DNA of 64,000 nt from Ruicaihuangia caeni (GTDB lineage: Bacteria > Actinomycetota > Actinomycetes > Actinomycetales > Microbacteriaceae): NCBI RefSeq assembly GCF_029952955.1, contig NZ_JASATX010000002.1, positions 369,316 through 433,315 on the forward strand, written 5' to 3'. Below are positions 43,938 through 54,249 of this stretch, in pieces. Each line of letters opens with the position of its first letter. Position 1 is the first letter of the stretch. Under the pieces are notes generated by a model that saw nothing but the letters and a program-made list of their open reading frames with translations, did no database searches and had not been told where the DNA came from. Made by a program: the position numbers and the translations under genes.

Positions 43938-45658
43938 TCGACAATTCACCTCTGGCAGAAGTACAGCGGCAGACCGAGCGAGCGCCGGTGCGCGCCGCGC
44001 GCGGTACAGCGCTCACCGCAAGGTCGTGGCAGACCGAAGCGCCGCTGCGCATGCTCATGAACAATCTCGACCCCGAGGTAGCGGAGCATCCGGACCGGCT
44101 CGTGGTGTACGGAGGCAGCGGCAAGGCCGCGCGGGATTGGGAGTCGTTCGACGCCATCGTCGAAGCGCTGCGCGACCTTGAGAGCGATGAAACGCTGCTG
44201 GTGCAGTCCGGCAAGCCGGTAGGCGTGTTCCGCACCCACGAGTGGGCACCGCGAGTGCTCATCGCGAACTCGAACCTGGTCGGCGACTGGGCCACATGGC
44301 CCGAGTTCCGTCGGCTCGAAGCTCTGGGCCTCACGATGTACGGGCAGATGACGGCGGGTTCTTGGATCTACATCGGAACTCAGGGCATTCTGCAGGGCAC
44401 GTACGAGACGTTCGCGGCGGTCGCGCGGTCACTCGCGACGAAACGCGGTGCGGATGTCGCCTCCTCTTCGCTGAAGGGCACGCTGACGCTCACCGCGGGG
44501 TGCGGCGGCATGGGTGGAGCCCAACCGCTCGCGGTCACGATGAACGGCGGCGCTGTACTCATCGCGGACGTCGACGAGTCGAGGCTCGCCCGGCGGGCCG
44601 AGCGCGGCTACCTCGATGAGTACAGCCGCGATCTCGACGAGGCGCTCGGGAGGGCACTCGCCGCGCGTGACATCGGTGAGGCGCGCTCGATCGGAATGGT
44701 TGGCAACGCGGCGACGATCTACGCCGAACTGCTCGATCGCGGCATCCGGTTCGACGCGGTGACCGACCAGACCAGCGCGCATGATCCGCTCTCGTATCTG
44801 CCCGAAGGAATCGAGGTCTCAGAGTGGCGAGCCGCCGCCGAGCGCGACCCCAACGGCTTCATCGAGCGAGCGCGTGCAGCGATGGCGAAGCAGGTGCGCG
44901 CGATGGTGGGGTTCCAGGATGCCGGCGCCGAGGTGTTCGACTACGGCAACTCGATCCGTGCCGAAGCCCAACTCGGCGGCTTCGATCGGGCGTTCGAGTT
45001 CCCCGGGTTCGTCCCGGCCTATATCCGTCCTCAGTTCGCCGAGGGGCGGGGACCCTTCCGCTGGGCCGCACTCTCCGGCGACCCGCACGACATCGAGGTG
45101 ACCGACAGAGCGGTGATGGAGCTGTTCCCCGACGATGCCGGGCTGCGTCGCTGGCTCGCGCAGGCCGGCGAGAAGGTGCAATTCGAAGGGTTGCCCGCAC
45201 GGATCTGTTGGCTCGGATACAAGGAACGCCACCTCGCCGGCTTGCGCTTCAACGAGCTTGTCGCTTCGGGGGCTCTGAGAGCGCCGATCGTGATCGGTCG
45301 TGACCATCTCGATTCGGGCTCGGTCGCGTCGCCATATCGCGAAACGGAGGCCATGGCCGACGGCTCGGATGCGATCGCCGACTGGCCGCTGCTGAACGCG
45401 CTGCTCAACACGGCCTCTGGCGCAACGTGGGTGTCGATCCATCATGGCGGCGGCGTCGGCATCGGCCGCAGCATCCACGCCGGTCAAGTGGTGGTCGCCG
45501 ACGGCACAGCGCTGGCAGCGCAGAAGCTGGAGCGTGTGCTGATCAACGACCCGGGCAGCGGGGTCATGCGACATGCGGATGCCGGCTACGAGCGCGCGGT
45601 CGAGGTTGCCCGCGAGCGCGGCCTGCGCCTGCCGATGATCGACGGCGCCGATGGCTGA
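43934..45658 (+). CDS. hutU: Urocanate hydratase
   Basis: This 574-residue urocanase converts urocanate to imidazolonepropionate with bound NAD. Characteristic parts are [38 protein letters not shown] and the C-terminal [14 protein letters not shown] 43934 is preceded by AAGGAGGA and overlaps the hutH stop (ATGA). Its own 3' end overlaps hutI by 8 nt, so the three genes are one operon. Confidence 0.96.
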   Translation: MIDNSPLAEVQRQTERAPVRAARGTALTARSWQTEAPLRMLMNNLDPEVAEHPDRLVVYGGSGKAARDWESFDAIVEALRDLESDETLLVQSGKPVGVFRTHEWAPRVLIANSNLVGDWATWPEFRRLEALGLTMYGQMTAGSWIYIGTQGILQGTYETFAAVARSLATKRGADVASSSLKGTLTLTAGCGGMGGAQPLAVTMNGGAVLIADVDESRLARRAERGYLDEYSRDLDEALGRALAARDIGEARSIGMVGNAATIYAELLDRGIRFDAVTDQTSAHDPLSYLPEGIEVSEWRAAAERDPNGFIERARAAMAKQVRAMVGFQDAGAEVFDYGNSIRAEAQLGGFDRAFEFPGFVPAYIRPQFAEGRGPFRWAALSGDPHDIEVTDRAVMELFPDDAGLRRWLAQAGEKVQFEGLPARICWLGYKERHLAGLRFNELVASGALRAPIVIGRDHLDSGSVASPYRETEAMADGSDAIADWPLLNALLNTASGATWVSIHHGGGVGIGRSIHAGQVVVADGTALAAQKLERVLINDPGSGVMRHADAGYERAVEVARERGLRLPMIDGADG

Positions 45659-46925
45659 CGTGATTGTGGGGCACGATCGCGACCAGCACGCCGACCCGGC
45701 CGCGGCTGAGGCCGCCGACGCCGAGCGCACGCTCCTCATCACCGGCATCGGGGAACTCGTCACCAACGACGCGACCCTTGATGCGACGGTCCCAATAGGT
45801 CGATCGGACGCCGGCGGTGCGGTCGGCGTGCTCTGGAACGCCGCTGTACTCATCGAAGGTGAGCGCATCGCCTGGGTAGGATCCGTTCAACGAGCCCCGG
45901 ACGGCGCCGATGCGGTCGTCGATGCGGGCGGCGCCGCCGTGATCCCCGGTTTCGTCGACAGCCACACGCACCTCGTGTTCGGCGGTGATCGATCCGCCGA
46001 GTTCACGGCGCGCATGTCTGGTCATCGCTATGAGGCGGGCGGAATTCGCTCGACGGTCGCCGCGACTCGCGCAGCAGGCGAAGAGGTGCTGCGCACGAGG
46101 CTGCACCGCCTCGTTGATGAACTGCGCGACCAGGGGACGACCACGTTCGAGGTGAAGAGCGGTTACGGACTGGATGCTGCGACCGAAGCGATTTCAGTGA
46201 GGCTTGCGCGCGAGGTGACGCCCGAGGTGACGTTCCTCGGCGCTCACGTCGTGCCCCCGGAGTTCGAGGGCCGTGCCGACGAGTATGTCGACCTCGTCTG
46301 TGGTGAGATGCTCGATGCCTGCGCTCCACATGCGCGATGGATCGACGCCTTCTGCGAGACCGGCGCGTTCACCGTGGAGCAGTCGAGACGCGTGCTCGAG
46401 GCTGGTTCGATGAGAGGCCTCATGCCCCGCGTGCATGGAAACCAGCTTGGCGCCGGAGGGGGAGTGGCACTCGCGGTCGAGCTCTCAGCGGCATCCGTCG
46501 ACCACTGCACGTTTCTCAGTGACGCGGATGTCGCGGCGCTCGCCGGGTCTGAGACAGTGGCCACGCTTCTTCCGGGCGTGGAGTTCTCGACCAAGCAGCC
46601 GTATCCCGACGCCCGCAGGCTCCTGGACGCCGGGGTGACGGTCGCGCTCGCTTCTGATTGCAATCCCGGTTCTTCATTCACCTCCTCGATGCCGCTGATG
46701 GTGGCGCTCGCCGTGCGTGAGATGGGTATGACGACCGGTGAGGCCGTGTGGGCGGCGACAGCCGGCGGTGCGAGGGCACTGCGACGGGACGACATCGGTG
46801 TGATCGCCCCCGGTCGGCGTGCCGACCTGGTGGTGCTCCGCGGCCCTTCGCACGCCTACCTGGCGTATCGGCCCGGAGTGCCGCTGATCGAGCGCATGTG
46901 GATGGGCGGCGTCGAGCACTGCTGA
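45651..46925 (+). CDS. hutI: Imidazolonepropionase
   Basis: This 424-residue amidohydrolase opens the imidazolone ring to N-formimidoylglutamate. Metal-site segments are [38 protein letters not shown] and LASDCNPGS. The protein starts with a longer acidic N-terminus than usual. It ends the rightward hut operon and converges on hutG. Confidence 0.94.
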   Translation: MADVIVGHDRDQHADPAAAEAADAERTLLITGIGELVTNDATLDATVPIGRSDAGGAVGVLWNAAVLIEGERIAWVGSVQRAPDGADAVVDAGGAAVIPGFVDSHTHLVFGGDRSAEFTARMSGHRYEAGGIRSTVAATRAAGEEVLRTRLHRLVDELRDQGTTTFEVKSGYGLDAATEAISVRLAREVTPEVTFLGAHVVPPEFEGRADEYVDLVCGEMLDACAPHARWIDAFCETGAFTVEQSRRVLEAGSMRGLMPRVHGNQLGAGGGVALAVELSAASVDHCTFLSDADVAALAGSETVATLLPGVEFSTKQPYPDARRLLDAGVTVALASDCNPGSSFTSSMPLMVALAVREMGMTTGEAVWAATAGGARALRRDDIGVIAPGRRADLVVLRGPSHAYLAYRPGVPLIERMWMGGVEHC

Positions 46926-46959
46926 GCGCGCCTGGCTAGCCGCAAGCCGCCCGAATCGT

Positions 46960-47931
46960 TCAGGATTCGCGAGCATGCCCAACGGGCGACTCAACTGGCC
47001 GCTCCAGTACTCCGGTGAGCAACTCGAGCACGGTGAGGGCGGCGAGCCGCACAGTGCGCCCGTCGGGAGCGTCGGCGCTCGCGTCGATCTCCACGATGTC
47101 CGCGGAGCGGAGCCGGGGGTCGCGGGCAGCGGATCGGGCGGCGCGGCGGAGTTCCCATGCCGAAATACCGCCGGGAACGCTCGCGGGGCAGGCGGGGGCG
47201 ACGGAACGGTCGCATACGTCCACGTCGATATCCAGGTGCACCGGGCCTCCCGCGGCACCAGCGACGTCGAGCGCTTCTTTTATCACGTCGCCCACGTCGC
47301 GGCCCACCAGCTCGTCGCGGTGCACGACCGTGACACCGAGTTCGCGTGCACGGCGCGCATACTCAGCGGAGTTCGCGAAGTCTGCGATACCGATCTGAAC
47401 GATCCGAGAGGGATCGAGCCCCGCTTCGATCAGGCGGCGCACCGGCGAGCCGTTGGAGATGCCCTCCCGCAGGTCGAAATGCGCGTCGAGTGTGACCAAC
47501 CCAGCGCGGTGGAGCTGGTCTCCGAAAACACCCATCGCCGTCGCTACCGTGATGGAGTTGTCGCCCCCGAGCGCGACCACGAGCTCGGCTTGAGCAGCGC
47601 TCCGAGCGACCAGCGCAATGGTGCGCCGTTCACCGCCATCGCCGTCGGGGTCAGCCACATCACCCACATCGATGACTCGCGCGGACCTTGCTTGGCCTTC
47701 CGTCACGCCACCGCTCGCGGCACCGAGCGACATCGCCCAGGGACTGTACCGCCGCAAGGCGTCGCGGATCTCCCTCGGCGTCAAGTGGGCGTTGGTCGGC
47801 GACAGCGACGTGAGGTGCGCTGGTACCCCGAGCACTGCAAGGTCCACCGGGCCTCCCGCGGGGTCAGCATCCGCGGCCCACCCGCCGGCACGCGGCCATA
47901 GCGGATCCATCGGAAGCTGCACGCTTGTCAC
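46960..47931 (-). CDS. hutG: Ureohydrolase, probable formimidoylglutamase
   Basis: This 323-residue arginase/agmatinase-fold enzyme has metal motifs GGDNS (usual GGDHS), DAHFDLR and HLDIDVDVCD. GTG 47931 has GGAGG about 9 nt upstream. HutG would split formimidoylglutamate into glutamate and formamide and complete the pathway started by hutHUI, which converges on it. However, it lies 48 nt behind the ABC transporter ATPase on the same strand and so is probably co-transcribed with that operon. A different ureido or guanidino substrate is therefore possible. Confidence 0.8.
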   Translation of the reverse strand: MTSVQLPMDPLWPRAGGWAADADPAGGPVDLAVLGVPAHLTSLSPTNAHLTPREIRDALRRYSPWAMSLGAASGGVTEGQARSARVIDVGDVADPDGDGGERRTIALVARSAAQAELVVALGGDNSITVATAMGVFGDQLHRAGLVTLDAHFDLREGISNGSPVRRLIEAGLDPSRIVQIGIADFANSAEYARRARELGVTVVHRDELVGRDVGDVIKEALDVAGAAGGPVHLDIDVDVCDRSVAPACPASVPGGISAWELRRAARSAARDPRLRSADIVEIDASADAPDGRTVRLAALTVLELLTGVLERPVESPVGHARES

Positions 47932-47979
47932 GAGCGTTCGCCTCCGCCTCGGTGGTGAACGAGCTGCCCGGTCATGCAA

Positions 47980-49689
47980 CTACCCTGACACCCGAGGCAG
48001 GCCCGATGCCGGGTCAGCCGGCACGTGGACCGCTCGCGTCGTGTGGTACGCCGCGGGACCGCCGGCGTGAGCCGACTCCCGGTCCATGCGTTCGTCGGCG
48101 ATCGTGCGATTGAGGGCGAGCAACCGCTTGGAATACTCGGCGCGCGGATGCTCGAGGACCTGCTGCACCGGGCCCTGCTCGACGCAGGACCCCTCTTTCA
48201 ACACCATCACGCGGTCGGCGATCGATGAGACGAGTGCCAAGTCATGCGTGATGAACAGCATGGACAGCTGTTCCTCGCGCTGCAGGCGCTGCAGCAGCGC
48301 CACGATCTCTGCTTGTACCGACACATCGAGCGACGATGTCACTTCGTCGCAAACCAGGAGCGTGGGGCGAGCGAGCAGCGCGCGTGCAAGCGCGACCCGC
48401 TGACGCTGGCCGCCTGACAGCTCTCGCGGCATCCGATCGAAGTGCTCCGTCTGAAGGCCCACCCGCTCGAGCATGTGACGTGCTTCGGCCGCTGCCGCCT
48501 TGGCTGGCAGACCTCCCGAGAGTCTCGCACCCGCAGCGAGGCTCGCACCGACGGATCGCCTCGGGTTGAGCGCCGAAAACGGGTTCTGCGACACGTACTG
48601 GACACCGGCGAGCTGCTCCGGAGTGCGGCGGCCGACTCGAGCGGACAGCCGTTCCCCGTTCCAGTGCACTTCGCCTTTGAACTCGTGGTGGAACCCGGCG
48701 ACGCAGCGCGCGAGAGTGGTCTTACCGCTCCCTGATTCGCCGACCAGCGCAAGGCACGTGCCCCACGCGAGGTCGAACTCGATCGAGTGCGTAATCTCTA
48801 TCCCGCTGTAGCTGGCTCGAAGCTGGCGCACTTCGAGCGCATTGGCCGCAACCGCCCCGCTCCCACTCTCTCGTCGTGAGCGATGCGCCAGCGGGTCAGG
48901 GAGCGCCGCCAGCAGCCGCCGCGTATAGGCGTGCGTCGCTTCGCGCTCAAGCGCTGAACTCGCCGCGTCATCGACAATGCGACCCTCGCACATGACGATC
49001 ATGCGGTCGGTGAACGCCATCAGCATCCGAAGGTCATGGCTGATCACCACGACGCTCGCGCCGACGCTCTCGCTCAGTTCGCGCACAAGTGCCATCACCG
49101 CGAGCTTCGTCGGCGAGTCAAGACCGGTCGTCGGCTCGTCCATCACAACCACCGATGGCTCGAGCGCGAACCCGATGGCGATCGCAAGGCGCTGCTGCTG
49201 TCCGCCCGAGAGCTCGTGCGGGTAGCGTTTGAGGAACGCTTGATCGTGCGGCAGTCCCACTTTTTGAAGCAGCCGGACCAGGCGGGCGTCAGCATCGGCG
49301 GTGGCCAGCTGATGCGCTCCAGCCGCCTCACTGAATGCCTCTCGCACCCGGAGTGCGGGGTTCAGCGCCATCACCGGGTCTTGCGGCACATAGGCGATCT
49401 CATTCCCGCGGAGGCGGCGCAGAGCGCCCATGCTCAGCAAAGCAAGGTCGTGTCCGGAAACGACCACAGATCCGCTGCTGCGGCGCAGACCCGGTCGATA
49501 GTGACCCATCATGGCGAGCCCGAGCGTCGACTTGCCGGAGCCAGTCTCTCCTGCCAGACCGAGCACCTGGCCCCTGGGTACGGTCAGATCGATGGCGTGG
49601 AGGATCGGCCGACCGTCGTAGGTCGAGACCTCGAGGCCCTGGATCTCCACGGCGAGCGCCCTCGCGCCGGTCTCCGTGTCCGTCGCCAT
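47980..49689 (-). CDS. Oligopeptide-type ABC transporter, fused DppD-DppF ATPases
   Basis: This 569-residue protein carries two complete ATPase domains. The first has Walker A GETGSGKST, signature LSGGQQQR and VVMDEPTTGLD. The second, from about residue 290, has GESGSGKTT, LSGGQRQR and LVCDEVTSSLD. Fused pairs are common in nickel/peptide importers. ATG 49689 is chosen; GTG 49698 overlapping the permease stop is an alternative. It powers the permeases encoded just upstream. Confidence 0.9.
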   Translation of the reverse strand: MATDTETGARALAVEIQGLEVSTYDGRPILHAIDLTVPRGQVLGLAGETGSGKSTLGLAMMGHYRPGLRRSSGSVVVSGHDLALLSMGALRRLRGNEIAYVPQDPVMALNPALRVREAFSEAAGAHQLATADADARLVRLLQKVGLPHDQAFLKRYPHELSGGQQQRLAIAIGFALEPSVVVMDEPTTGLDSPTKLAVMALVRELSESVGASVVVISHDLRMLMAFTDRMIVMCEGRIVDDAASSALEREATHAYTRRLLAALPDPLAHRSRRESGSGAVAANALEVRQLRASYSGIEITHSIEFDLAWGTCLALVGESGSGKTTLARCVAGFHHEFKGEVHWNGERLSARVGRRTPEQLAGVQYVSQNPFSALNPRRSVGASLAAGARLSGGLPAKAAAAEARHMLERVGLQTEHFDRMPRELSGGQRQRVALARALLARPTLLVCDEVTSSLDVSVQAEIVALLQRLQREEQLSMLFITHDLALVSSIADRVMVLKEGSCVEQGPVQQVLEHPRAEYSKRLLALNRTIADERMDRESAHAGGPAAYHTTRAVHVPADPASGLPRVSG

Positions 49690-49694
49690 GTCGC

Positions 49695-50507
49695 TCACGC
49701 TCCCTTCGCCAGTGCGCGAGAGAGGCCGTCGCGGAATAGATTCGCGCCGACCAAGAAGCAGCCGAGCGCCGCGACGGGAGCCAGAACGGCGAGAGGCTGG
49801 ATCGTGAGACCGCCCTGGTTCTGGTGGATCATGCTTCCCCAGTCGTCGGCGGTCGCGCCGAAGCCCAGATACGAGAGTGTCGCGAGCACGACCGAAGAGA
49901 TCGCCAGGCGGATGCTGAGTTCGATAACGACGACGCCGGTGATGTTCGGCATGATCTCGCGCCAGAACAGCCACCCCCACCGAGCGCCGAACCCGCGGGC
50001 AGCTTCGAAGTAGCCCTCTGAGGTCACCCGCTGCACCGCCACGCGAACCACCCTCGCCGACTGCGGAACATGTGCGAACGCGATGACAGCGATGAGCGTG
50101 AACGGCGACGAGCCGAGTCGGGTCAGCACGAGCAGGGCGATGATGATCTGGGGCAGCACGATGAGGGCGTCGTTGAACGACAGTGCGATGTCGGCCGGCT
50201 TACGAGGCAGCGTCGCGAGCACGGTCCCCGCGAGTACGCCCAGTCCGACCCCGATGATCGTGGCCGCCACTGCCTCGGCGAGGAAGAGCAGTCCTCCGCT
50301 GAGCAAGCTCGACAGCACATCGCGCCCGAGCACATCCAGTCCGAGCGGATGTGCACTGTCGGGCGATTGGAAGGGTCTGCCGACGAATGCGCCGGGATCG
50401 TGCGGCGCAACGAGCGGTCCGACCAGCGCCAGCAGCACGACGGCCAGCGCCAGCGCGCCGCCCGTGAGGCCACGCGCGTCGTGGCGCATTCTCCTCAAGG
50501 TGTTCAC
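49695..50507 (-). CDS. Oligopeptide-type ABC permease (DppC-like)
   Basis: This 270-residue permease of the dipeptide/nickel family has GPLVAPHDPGAFVG after the first helix, then SAHPLGLDVLGRDVLSSLLSG, the DppC hallmark, and the loop EGYFEAARGFGARWGWLFWREIMPN that contacts the ATPase. The start GTG 50507 overlaps the dppB stop by 4 nt. Confidence 0.92.
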   Translation of the reverse strand: MNTLRRMRHDARGLTGGALALAVVLLALVGPLVAPHDPGAFVGRPFQSPDSAHPLGLDVLGRDVLSSLLSGGLLFLAEAVAATIIGVGLGVLAGTVLATLPRKPADIALSFNDALIVLPQIIIALLVLTRLGSSPFTLIAVIAFAHVPQSARVVRVAVQRVTSEGYFEAARGFGARWGWLFWREIMPNITGVVVIELSIRLAISSVVLATLSYLGFGATADDWGSMIHQNQGGLTIQPLAVLAPVAALGCFLVGANLFRDGLSRALAKGA

Positions 50508-51508
50508 GACGCCAGCGCCGATCGAAGCTTGGGAGTGAGCAGGATGCCGCAGACGTCGGCGACGAGATAGATGATGAGCGCCACCGCGGCCATCAGCATG
50601 GTGATCGTCTGCACGGTTGGGAGGTCTCTATTGGCGACGGCCGCGGTGAGTGCAGCGCCGATCCCGGGGAACGCGAAGACACTCTCGACTGCCACGATGC
50701 CGCCCGTGAGATACACGAGCGTTGTTCCGGCGACCTGAAGCGCGGGACCGATGCCGTTCGGCAAGGCGTATCGCCAGAGCACTCGACGCTCCCGGATGCC
50801 GGTGAGACGCGCCCAGGTCACGTACTCGCTCATGAGCTCCTCGCGCAGGGTCGTCCGGATCGATTCGGTGAAGTAGGGAAGGCCTCCGATCACGAGAGCG
50901 AGTACCGGCAGTACCAGGAGGTCGGTCTGCGCGAAGAGCGGCTGCGATGAATCGATGATCGATGTCGGCGGGAAGAGCTTCACGACGTTGGTCGCCAGGA
51001 TGACGATCACGAGAATGGCGATGATGAACTCGGGGAGTGCGATGACCAGGAGTATCAGCACTGTGACGATGCCGTCGATGATCCCGCGCGGGCGTGCGGC
51101 CGCGGTCGCGCCCATCGCGAGCGCGAGGGGGAACAGAATCGCCACGGTGACGCCGACGAGTACCGCACTGTTCGCTACCCGAGGGGCAATTGCCTCGGCG
51201 ACCGGCAGCCCCGAGGTGAGCGAGCGGCCGAGCTCGCCGGTGAACAGGCCGCCTACCCAGTCGAAGTACTGGACGACGACCGGGCGATCGAGCCCCAACT
51301 GCTCTCGCAGAGATGCGATCTGGTCAGGCGTCGCGCTCTGTCCGAGCACCTGTCGGGCAACATCGCCTGGCAGCGCCTGCGTGAAGAAGAAGATTGCAAC
51401 GGAGACGAACGCCAGCATGACGACGCCGACGATCAGCCGCTTCACGACGTAGCGTGCGATCGGGTGTTCTCCGGCCGCGCGTCGCAGGGCTATCGCCGAC
51501 GTCGTCAT
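50504..51508 (-). CDS. Oligopeptide-type ABC permease (DppB-like)
   Basis: This 334-residue six-helix permease has the typical N-terminal YVVKRLIVGVVMLAFVSVAIFFF, LPGDVARQVLG, the extracellular domain and the EELMSEYVTWARLTGIRERRVLWRYALPN coupling loop. ATG 51508 lies 8 nt after AAGGAG, which overlaps the end of the binding protein gene. It is coupled to dppC downstream. Confidence 0.92.
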   Translation of the reverse strand: MTTSAIALRRAAGEHPIARYVVKRLIVGVVMLAFVSVAIFFFTQALPGDVARQVLGQSATPDQIASLREQLGLDRPVVVQYFDWVGGLFTGELGRSLTSGLPVAEAIAPRVANSAVLVGVTVAILFPLALAMGATAAARPRGIIDGIVTVLILLVIALPEFIIAILVIVILATNVVKLFPPTSIIDSSQPLFAQTDLLVLPVLALVIGGLPYFTESIRTTLREELMSEYVTWARLTGIRERRVLWRYALPNGIGPALQVAGTTLVYLTGGIVAVESVFAFPGIGAALTAAVANRDLPTVQTITMLMAAVALIIYLVADVCGILLTPKLRSALAS

Positions 51509-51513
51509 CGACA

Positions 51514-53076
51514 TCACTCCTTGACGGTCATGTCCTTGAAGTTGTATCCGCTGGGTCCGTCCGCGTTGGGATACGGCTGGTAGCCGCTGACCTTCGCGGA
51601 GTAGGCGCTGATGTTGTCGACGAAGATCGCAACGACGTAGGCGCCCCGTTCGTATTCGATGCGCTGCATCTGATGCACCAGGTCTATGCGCTCGTCATCG
51701 TCGACGGTGCGCACTGCCTGCTCGTAGAGCGAGTTGTACTCGTCATCCTGCCACTTGGTCGCGTTGTACGGAGCGTCGTTCACGATCGTGAACGCGGCCT
51801 GGTCGAAGATGCTCAACTGGCCCCAGAACGAGAGCGACAGTGGGTAGGTGCCGTAGGCGTCGCCGTAGTACGTAGCGGCATCGACCTTGTTGAACGTGAT
51901 GCGGAATCCTGCTTCTGCCGCCTGTTGCACGAGCACCTCGTTCTGGCGGTCTGCGGTCGGCTGGATCGGCGCGGCCGTCAACTCCACGTCGACGCCGTCC
52001 GGGTAGCCGGCTTCAGCGAGCAACGACTTGGCCTGCTCGATGTCACGCTCTCGTTGGGGCAAACCGTCGTCGTAGCCCTCGTCGAACGGCGAGAAGATAT
52101 CGTTCCCGAGCGTGGCGTAGCCGTCGTAGACCTGGTCGATGATCTGCTGCCGGTCAACGGCCAGTCGAAGCGCTTGTCGAACCTTCACGTCGTCGAACGG
52201 CTTCTGGGCGACATTCATCTGCCAGGTGAGCGTGCCGCTCGTCGGATAGTTGAACACCTTGTAGCCATCGCCGCCGGCCTCGACGACCGGCACGAGGCTG
52301 GGGTCCATCGAAGAGGCGACGTCGATCTGGCCTCCAACCAGAGCGTTGACCATGGCGTTGCTGTCGGGGAACGAGATGAACTCCAGTGTGTCCACGCCGG
52401 GCTGGCCGTCCTGGAAGTACTCGTCGTTGGCGTCGAAGCTCACCCGCGAACCAGGATCATGGTTCGCCAAGACGAACGGCCCGGAGCCGATCGGCTTCTC
52501 CGGGTCGAAACCCTCCGGCACGATCGCCATGGTCGGCGAGGTGAGAGCGTCCGGAAGAACGACAGTGGGGTATTCCAGGTTGAATCGGACCGTGGTGTCG
52601 TCGACTTTCTCGACGCCATCTGCCGTGAGGAACGGCAGTGAGTTCGCAGGGGGCAGCTCTTCGTCGAAGAAGCGCTTGAAGGTGTACACGACGTCGTCGG
52701 CGGTGACGTCCTCCCCGTCCGACCACTTGGCATCTTTCAGGGTCAGGGTCCAGGTGTCGGCGGAATCGCCGGGTTCGAGCGACTCGGCAAGCCGGTTCGT
52801 CACCTTGCCGTCGGTGCCGTATTCCACCAGCGTGTCGAACAATTGCCGCGCGATCGCATACCCGCCGACCGTGGTCGCCTTGGCGGGATCAAGAGAGTCC
52901 GACGTGGACAGTGAGACCAACCCGACGCGCAGGCGCGTGGGTTGGTCTTCGGAAGGTTGGTCGGAGGCGCACGCGCTCAGCATGAGCGTGGCGCCGGCGA
53001 GGAGGGCGAGAACGGACTTGCCACCGCGGCGAGGCGCCGAGGCACGACCGGAAGGGGTGGTGCGCGAGGTGTGCAT
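51514..53076 (-). CDS. Extracellular solute-binding lipoprotein (family 5, DppA-like)
   Basis: This 520-residue binding protein has a signal peptide and lipobox LSAC near residue 37. Its family-5 features are SLDPAKATTVGGYAIARQLFDTLVEY, DAKWSDGEDVTADDVVYTFKR and IGSGPF. Family members carry peptides, nickel, sugars or opines, and the ligand here is unknown. ATG 53076 has GGAG 7 nt upstream. It lies between the two small unknown genes and the permeases of one minus-strand operon. Confidence 0.92.
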   Translation of the reverse strand: MHTSRTTPSGRASAPRRGGKSVLALLAGATLMLSACASDQPSEDQPTRLRVGLVSLSTSDSLDPAKATTVGGYAIARQLFDTLVEYGTDGKVTNRLAESLEPGDSADTWTLTLKDAKWSDGEDVTADDVVYTFKRFFDEELPPANSLPFLTADGVEKVDDTTVRFNLEYPTVVLPDALTSPTMAIVPEGFDPEKPIGSGPFVLANHDPGSRVSFDANDEYFQDGQPGVDTLEFISFPDSNAMVNALVGGQIDVASSMDPSLVPVVEAGGDGYKVFNYPTSGTLTWQMNVAQKPFDDVKVRQALRLAVDRQQIIDQVYDGYATLGNDIFSPFDEGYDDGLPQRERDIEQAKSLLAEAGYPDGVDVELTAAPIQPTADRQNEVLVQQAAEAGFRITFNKVDAATYYGDAYGTYPLSLSFWGQLSIFDQAAFTIVNDAPYNATKWQDDEYNSLYEQAVRTVDDDERIDLVHQMQRIEYERGAYVVAIFVDNISAYSAKVSGYQPYPNADGPSGYNFKDMTVKE

Positions 53077-53169
53077 GTTGACTCCATTGGCAAGGATGCA
53101 AGCGGTATTCAGTTGTAGTGGCGCGGATGCCGGCCGCAAGTGCCGGCATCCGTCACGCGGCAGCGGAGG

Positions 53170-53598
53170 TCACTCCTCGAGGAGTGTCATCCACACACGC
53201 GTTCCAGGCTCGAGCCAGGTCTTGATGCCGATGAGTTCGAGCTTGTCAGCGCCTTCTACCACCCAGCCGATCGCTGAGACCGGGAGCGGTTCCGGTGGAA
53301 TGTCATTGCCGTACATGATCGAGATCTGCTGCCGGGGGCCGTAGTACGACACGGCTCCGCGGATCTCGGTGTTCTTCTCCGCCACTTCAGCGGCGAGATC
53401 TTCGGGGTAGAAGATGTTCTCCCAGTCGGCAAGGATCTTCGTCTGCATCAGAAGCAGATCCCCGGTGAGCTTGCCGTGCTGAAGGTAGGTGGCGAAGGGC
53501 AGCGCGTCCTTGATCTTCGCCGCGAGCTCGGGCACCTTGTCTTCCCAGATCTCGATCACGGCGACGTCTTCGCCGGCGAGGTTGAAACCGATTCTCAT
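53170..53598 (-). CDS. DUF3830-like (cyclophilin-like fold) protein
   Basis: This 142-residue soluble protein resembles the DUF3830 family, small beta-barrel proteins with a cyclophilin-like fold and no established function. Visible features are the N-terminal MRIGFNLAGEDVAVIEIWEDKVPE, ALPFATYLQHGKLTGDLLL and the late Tyr-Gly-rich SYYGPRQQISIMYG. It is the second gene of the transporter operon, 40 nt after the unknown gene at 53639. Confidence 0.65.
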   Translation of the reverse strand: MRIGFNLAGEDVAVIEIWEDKVPELAAKIKDALPFATYLQHGKLTGDLLLMQTKILADWENIFYPEDLAAEVAEKNTEIRGAVSYYGPRQQISIMYGNDIPPEPLPVSAIGWVVEGADKLELIGIKTWLEPGTRVWMTLLEE

Positions 53599-53638
53599 GA
53601 CTGCTCCTTCGCGTCCGTTCTCGTCGTATGCCTGTGGG

Positions 53639-54202
53639 TCACTGCTTCTCGGCCGCGTCGATGATCTTCTGCAGCGGGTTCACGCGCTTGAATCCATCGA
53701 CCAGGCCCCACGGGAACACGATGTCGACCCAGCCGTGCAAGCGGTTGAAGTACGTCATCGCAGACTCGGTGAGCCTCGCGAACTCGTCTGCGTTCTGCGC
53801 GATGCGGATGCCGCCGACGTACACCTTGAGAATCTCTCCGCCCTCAGGCAGGCCGACATAGTCGTTCATGTTCGCCTTGTACTGCGCGATCTCGTCCATG
53901 TAGGTCACGAGCGTTCGAAGGTCGATGTCCGGGTGCCGGGTCGCTGTGGCCCAGGCGAACCACAGGATCTCGTCCGTCAACGTGCGCAGTTCGTTCTCGG
54001 CGAAGATCAGCGTCGACAAGTAGTTGTTCTTCGCGCCTGTCCCGCGCGGCACATGCCCCGTGCCGAGAGCCAGCACTTCCGCGGGTGGCTTCTCCCAGAT
54101 GGCTTCGCGTGCCGCATCGATGATCGCGATCGCTGCTTCGACTGACTCGACTTCGGTTCGTATCTCGGCCTGCGCGACGGCTGCCGTCCCTTGTGCGACC
54201 AC
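53639..54202 (-). CDS. Unknown protein, first gene of the DUF3830-transporter operon
   Basis: This 187-residue protein is not recognised. It is soluble and largely helical. A striking segment, ALGTGHVPRGTGAKNNYLSTLIFAENELRTLTDEILWFAW, is followed by KANMNDYVGLPEGG. GTG 54202 is well supported by AAGGAGGAG about 6 nt upstream; the frame continues beyond without family features. It is the first gene of the operon divergent from the second IclR regulator, so it probably acts on the compound that the transporter brings in. Confidence 0.65.
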   Translation of the reverse strand: MVAQGTAAVAQAEIRTEVESVEAAIAIIDAAREAIWEKPPAEVLALGTGHVPRGTGAKNNYLSTLIFAENELRTLTDEILWFAWATATRHPDIDLRTLVTYMDEIAQYKANMNDYVGLPEGGEILKVYVGGIRIAQNADEFARLTESAMTYFNRLHGWVDIVFPWGLVDGFKRVNPLQKIIDAAEKQ

Positions 54203-54249
54203 TGCAACTCCTCCTTGAGTGTCTGGTGTATCGTGCAGCATATGAATGC

